Below the pieces are notes generated by a model, which had not been told where the DNA came from, ran no database searches, and saw only the letters and a list, made by a program, of their open reading frames with translations. From contig NZ_PGGV01000035.1 of NCBI RefSeq assembly GCF_002798405.1, positions 1,417 to 47,900 of the forward strand: a DNA stretch of 46,484 nt, in the 5' to 3' direction. The stretch is from Glycomyces xiaoerkulensis. Lineage in GTDB: Bacteria > Actinomycetota > Actinomycetes > Mycobacteriales > Micromonosporaceae. Shown here piece by piece: positions 42,695-46,484 of the stretch. The number at the start of each line of letters is the position of its first letter. The stretch's first letter is position 1. The position numbers and the translations under genes were made by a program.

Positions 42695-43360
42695 GTGCAG
42701 CGTAGCGGTTGGTCTCGGCGGTTGGACGTGGAGGCCTCGGGGCAGGGCCAGGTCGGCAACAGCGGGGTGGTCCTGCTACGGCTGGCCGCTGACAAGTGCG
42801 GCCTGGCCAGGGCCTTGGCGGTCCGGATGGCCGCTTCGTCGGTGTCGTCGTGGGTCGACCGGACCCAAGCGCTGGTGTATACGGCGTGCGCGATCGCGAT
42901 GGGCGCGACCGGCTTCGAACGGTCCACCGGGTACGTCTACGCCACCACGGCGACCAACATCAGCCGCCTGAAGGGCATCGGCGGCTCGCACACCCTCCAG
43001 TGGATCGACGCGGTCGGCCGTGACCATGCCGAGGTCGAAGACCGGGTGCGCTGCAGCAAGGCCACCGGGCTGGGCAACCTCCCCTCGGCCTCCTGGCAGG
43101 TCAACACCGCCTGGATCCCCGCGACCAACATCGCCGCCGATGTGGAGGCCTGGAGTCGCCTGCTGGGCTTCGCCGGCGAGTCCGAACTCGAAGGCGCCGA
43201 ACCGGCGGCCACCATCCGCGCCAAGATCTACACCACCGGCGCCCGACTGGTTCACCACGCCCGCAAACGAACCCTGAGACTCGCCGACACCCGGCCCTGG
43301 AACAGACACTTCGCCGCCGCCTGGGCCGCTCTCACCGAACTGCCCGAACCGGCCACCTGA
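42695..43360 (+). pseudogene. IS1380-family transposase with internal in-frame deletion
   Basis: The N terminus (VQRSGWSRRLDVEASGQGQV, GVVLLRLAADKCGLARAL) is joined near ATGFERSTGYVY to the C terminus (HAEVEDRVRCSKATGLGNLP, SASWQVNTAW, ARLVHHARKRTLRL). About half of the usual 450-460 residues, including the main DDE catalytic region, are missing. The reading frame is kept. Confidence 0.85.
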
Positions 43361-43567
43361 CCTGAACCCCCATGCCGACTACCCGCCGCCGGAAGGAGCG
43401 ACCGCGGCCGCATCCAGCAGCGACACCCGCTGGCGGCAGCCAGGACCGCACCCTGGTCCGGGACTTCGTCACACGGACGAGGACAAACCGGCACAAGACA
43501 GATCGGCACTCAAGCCATAAGAGACGCTGAAGAATCGAGGCTAACCCACGAAGTCGAGCACCAATAC

Positions 43568-43598
43568 TTGACGGTGCGTCGATCCGTCATGAGATAAT
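43568..43598 (+). promoter_or_regulatory. Candidate promoter of the PIN-like gene
   Basis: TTGACG (43568-43573) and GATAAT (43593-43598) are 19 bp apart. The ATG is only 7 bp beyond the -10 and no Shine-Dalgarno sequence is seen, so the mRNA is probably leaderless. The spacing is slightly long. Confidence 0.5.
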
Positions 43599-43604
43599 AG
43601 GACA

Positions 43605-44930
43605 ATGGCAGTATCTAAACCTAACTCCGGTGACTTCCAAGCAGCGCCCGATTCTTTGTCAAGAAACCGAGGAATATTTGATGATTTTGAGGCATATCGG
43701 ACGCCTTCGTCTCGTGACTATCAAGCGATCTTTCAGGACGGGATTATAGTAATCGATACTAATGTGCTATTGCATCTATACCGTTACCGAGAAGAGACGA
43801 GGGCTGATCTTCTGTCAGTTCTTCGAGCGCTTAAAGATCGAATCTGGGTTCCGCATCAGGTTGTTCGCGAATTCTGGCGAGCGCGTGAATCAGTCCTGAA
43901 AGATCCACAAGAATCAGTAGAAACGATGAAGCAACTTGAATCAAAGATCGACGAAGTCAAGAATGCTTTTAGGCGCTGGACAAATCGAGTGGACCTAGAT
44001 CGAGATCATGCGGATCGTCTGATAGATGATCTGGATAGCGGCTTCGTGCCAATAATTAATGAAGTGAGTGCGTCTGCACCTGATGAATCCGTGGAGGAAA
44101 TGCTTGACACTCGGAAAGACCCGATCGTTCAGGCGTTGAGTGAAATACTCGATGGAAGTGTAGGTTCGCCATTCGATGAGAAGACACGACAAGAGAAGAT
44201 TACAGAGGCCATGAAGCGTTTTGATATGAGGAAGCCTCCGGGATTCAAGGACCAAAGCAAAAAAGAAGAGCAAGGAGCAGGAGATTACCTCCTATGGGCT
44301 CAAACTCTAATCGAAGCCCAGCAAAGCAAGCGTGATGTCCTGATCGTGACTGCAGATGTGAAAGAAGACTGGTGGAGGCGAACACATGGTCAAACACGAG
44401 GCCCGCATCCGGACCTGGTAGAAGAAATGAAGGAGGAAGCTGGAGTTCGCCTGTTTATGCTTCAACCGAAAGGATTGATGATTCATGCGAAGGCGACCTT
44501 GAGCATTCAAGTAAGGGATGAATCTGTCGAGGATATCGAGCGAGCAGACAAGAGGCTAACAGAATCGGAGACCGGAGGATGGACCAAGGAAGGGATTGCC
44601 ATCCTCTTTGAGCGACTTATGCTCGAAGACCGTTTCCCGCAAGAATGGGCAATTCATGAAGCCGCATTCGGAAACGGCTTTGTCAGCCGAGAGCAGGTGT
44701 ACGAGTTGGCTGGGTACGATACGAATCGAAGTCTTCGCGGCTTTACACGACCTATTATAAGGTTGAGTAATGAACTGCGAATGCAAGGGTACATCGCTGA
44801 GGATGCCGTCGAAGTCCTTACGGCTGTCTATGATTCTCCAACAAATCCCGGTTCAGCAACTGGATTCAGGCTTAATGGCGATCTAATAGAATTGGTTGTC
44901 GAGGTCGATTCGGAAGAATCGAGCAGTTAG
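43605..44930 (+). CDS. PIN-like nuclease (DUF4935/PIN_8 type)
   Basis: The 441-aa protein has a PIN-fold N-terminal half with four acidic positions: Asp51 in IVIDTNVLLHLY, Glu89 in HQVVREFWRARES, Asp227 in GAGDYLLW and Asp251 in IVTADVKEDWW. A charged helical insert (about 95-210) separates the second and third. After about residue 325 a winged-helix-like domain follows (FTRPIIRLSNELRMQGYI). This family is expected to cut RNA or DNA and is often found near defence or toxin genes. The gene is clearly AT-richer than its surroundings, with many AGA, ATT and AAA codons, indicating horizontal transfer. It sits between two IS elements with no partner antitoxin visible. Confidence 0.85.
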   Translation: MAVSKPNSGDFQAAPDSLSRNRGIFDDFEAYRTPSSRDYQAIFQDGIIVIDTNVLLHLYRYREETRADLLSVLRALKDRIWVPHQVVREFWRARESVLKDPQESVETMKQLESKIDEVKNAFRRWTNRVDLDRDHADRLIDDLDSGFVPIINEVSASAPDESVEEMLDTRKDPIVQALSEILDGSVGSPFDEKTRQEKITEAMKRFDMRKPPGFKDQSKKEEQGAGDYLLWAQTLIEAQQSKRDVLIVTADVKEDWWRRTHGQTRGPHPDLVEEMKEEAGVRLFMLQPKGLMIHAKATLSIQVRDESVEDIERADKRLTESETGGWTKEGIAILFERLMLEDRFPQEWAIHEAAFGNGFVSREQVYELAGYDTNRSLRGFTRPIIRLSNELRMQGYIAEDAVEVLTAVYDSPTNPGSATGFRLNGDLIELVVEVDSEESSS

Positions 44931-45063
44931 CGCAGCCAAATTTAGTCTGTGCTTCATGGAAGTCGTTCGCACTGCAGGTGCATCTGCTCAGTCGAAATGG
45001 CAGGTTGATACCACAACGCCGATACGAATAAGTGACGAGGCTTCGGATGAACAAGGAGGCCGG

Positions 45064-46484
45064 TTAGTACTCCAGTTGTAGGTTCGGGTTTCATGCGGCG
45101 AGGGTGAGTTGTCGCTGGTAGTGGAGCTGTTTCGCGGTGGCTTGGTGGCGGCGTCGCCAGGTCGACCAGCGGAGCCGGTGTTGCCAGTTGAGGTCGGGCG
45201 CGGCTGCACTGACTATCAGGTGGCGGATTTCGTTGCAGGTCAACGGGATCATGTCGGACTCGTCCGGGTCGGATTCGCGGGCGCGGGTCGCGGCGAGGAA
45301 GGCGTAGGCGAGCATCGCGAGGGTGACCCACCGGTGCCACGAGGTCCAGGTCCGGACTTGGTGCTCATCGAGTCCGGCGAGTTCCTTGGCGCCCTGGAAG
45401 GTCTCCTCGATCCTCCAGCGCATCCCGGCGACCGTGACCAGTGTCTGGAGCGGGACTGCTGTGAGGGTCCAGGCCAGGTAGTAGGCGAGTTCGCCGGTGC
45501 GCCGGTTCCGGCGGGCCAGCAGATGCGCGTGCCCGCCGCGTTCGGGTACGAGATCGATCCAGGCCCAGTCATAACACCGCAGGCCCTTCGCGCCGTCTCC
45601 GGCCGATCGGGGCTGCCAGGCGACTCCTGCCTGTTCGATGGCTTCGGCGGCGGTGGTCTTACCCGCTTCGACAGCGACCGGGGTAGTGCAGGCGACGGCC
45701 AGGACATAGGGCAGGCCGCGGGCTTCGAGCCGGGCGCGCAGGTCGGGGTTGACGCCGTAGGCCTCGTCGCCGACAGCGAAGTCGGCGCCGATTCCGGCAT
45801 CGAGCGCGGCCTCGATCATATCGCCGGCCAGTTCGGGCTTGGTGGCGAAGCCGACCTGTTCGGGCACACCCGCCGCCGCACACCGCCCGGGATCGTCGGT
45901 CCAGGACTTCGGCAGGTAGAGGCGGACATCGACCGGCGCGTGCCCGGCCGCGGTCGCCAGGGTGAGGTAGACCCCCAACTGGCAGTTCTCGATCCGGCCC
46001 GCCGTCCCCGAGTACTGCCGCTGCACCCCAACCGTCCGATCGCCTTTCTTGACATCGCCGGTTTCGTCCACGGCCAGGACCCGCAGGCCCGCTCCGGTGC
46101 TCAGCTGCTCGGACGCCCAGGCGCGGATCTCGGACCGGACCTGTGCATCGTCCCAGCTCGCACGGGAGAGGAGGTGCTGGAACCGCCAGGGCCCGGCCTC
46201 GCCTGCATGCTCGGCCAGGGTCCAGCAGTTGCGCCGTTCCAGATGCGCCATCATCGCCTGCGTCAGGCGCTTCGCGTTCTGCCTGGTCTCGATCCGCCGG
46301 AACGCCGAAGCCAGGCGCGCCCACAGCGCGTCCAGGTCAGACCGCCAGCGGCCCACGTCTACACTCGCCAAAGCGGCCGTCGTGCTCTTCAGTTGCCTCA
46401 CAACAACAATGATCACGGCGGCCGTCCCGCGCCCAGCGACGGCATCCCCGCAGCTCACAACCTGAACTCTCACTGGAGTACTAA
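45064..46484 (-). mobile_element. Complete IS701-family element
   Basis: The terminal inverted repeats begin TTAGTACTCCAGT at 45064 and end with its exact complement at 46484. Weaker matching (GTTC-GGTT) extends about 10 bp further in. A full-length transposase lies between them. The window ends on the last base of the element, so the target duplication cannot be checked. Confidence 0.9.
45091..46401 (-). CDS. IS701-family transposase
   Basis: The DDE transposase has VLAVDETGDVKKG (first Asp), DFAVGDEAYGVNPDLR (second Asp) and MRWRIEETFQGAKELAGLDE (Glu), followed by HQVRTWTSWHRWVTLAMLAY, all typical of IS701/IS4-like enzymes. It appears intact at about 436 aa. The GTG at 46401 is preferred; the frame extends to a GTG at 46473 inside the terminal repeat. 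Confidence 0.92.
   Translation of the reverse strand: MRQLKSTTAALASVDVGRWRSDLDALWARLASAFRRIETRQNAKRLTQAMMAHLERRNCWTLAEHAGEAGPWRFQHLLSRASWDDAQVRSEIRAWASEQLSTGAGLRVLAVDETGDVKKGDRTVGVQRQYSGTAGRIENCQLGVYLTLATAAGHAPVDVRLYLPKSWTDDPGRCAAAGVPEQVGFATKPELAGDMIEAALDAGIGADFAVGDEAYGVNPDLRARLEARGLPYVLAVACTTPVAVEAGKTTAAEAIEQAGVAWQPRSAGDGAKGLRCYDWAWIDLVPERGGHAHLLARRNRRTGELAYYLAWTLTAVPLQTLVTVAGMRWRIEETFQGAKELAGLDEHQVRTWTSWHRWVTLAMLAYAFLAATRARESDPDESDMIPLTCNEIRHLIVSAAAPDLNWQHRLRWSTWRRRHQATAKQLHYQRQLTLAA

Larger units (their letters stand above)
42577..43540 (+). mobile_element. Internally deleted IS1380-family element with CTAA duplication
   Basis: The inverted ends CCTCAGTTATTCAG (42577-42590) and CTGAAGAATCGAGG (43527-43540) match at 11 of 14 positions. 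The 4-bp duplication CTAA is at 42573-42576 and 43541-43544. At 964 bp the element is far shorter than usual, because about half of the transposase is missing. It can no longer move itself but keeps both ends. Confidence 0.85.

Overview
The window is high-GC DNA from an actinomycete. Evidence: very strong G/C third-position bias, frequent GTG starts, several genes that look leaderless, an actinobacterial NB-ARC/TPR protein, IS1380/IS701/IS607-type elements and a TPP riboswitch driving a ykoEDC-type transporter. A species cannot be named from the sequence alone.

Positions 1-12,800 are ordinary chromosome: a VOC protein, a sulfotransferase, a lipoprotein, an EamA exporter, a DUF4287/SRPBCC protein, a secreted SGNH hydrolase, a RecQ-like helicase, a DUF1349 protein and an alkyltransferase-like protein. 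A complete TPP-riboswitch-controlled thiamine-precursor ECF transporter (YkoE, YkoD, YkoC) and a SRPBCC protein follow. At 12,853-14,938 an intact IS607-family element (serine recombinase TnpA plus TnpB) splits a SAM-dependent methyltransferase gene. The two gene halves join in frame if the element is removed.

Positions 15,270-34,305 hold metabolic and regulatory genes in small self-contained units. They are a P450, Tag glycosylase, a LacI regulator divergent from a GH127 beta-L-arabinofuranosidase, an inositol-monophosphatase family enzyme and a DeoR regulator with a zinc polyol-type dehydrogenase. Next come a MarR regulator divergent from DoxX plus an FAD monooxygenase, and a TetR regulator divergent from a second FAD monooxygenase plus an MBL hydrolase. 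The stretch ends with PadR plus a serine hydrolase, ArsR plus SRPBCC plus a DHFR-like reductase, and a GNAT enzyme. Several of these have visible palindromic operators in their promoters.

Positions 34,306-46,484 are an accessory, IS-battered region. It begins with an IS5-type fragment fused to the 3' end of a cation/proton antiporter and continues through degenerate DNA into a large NB-ARC/TPR STAND ATPase. A diverged second copy of that gene's 5' end and upstream region lies 1.46 kb away, and a gene of unknown function (304 aa) sits between the two copies. Then come an IS5 remnant, a lone IS701-type end, an internally deleted IS1380 element with a CTAA duplication, an AT-richer gene for a PIN-like nuclease and a complete IS701 element that ends exactly at the window edge. 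The STAND ATPase, the unknown gene and the PIN-like nuclease make this the best candidate for a defence or conflict island. That function is inferred from domains and context only.
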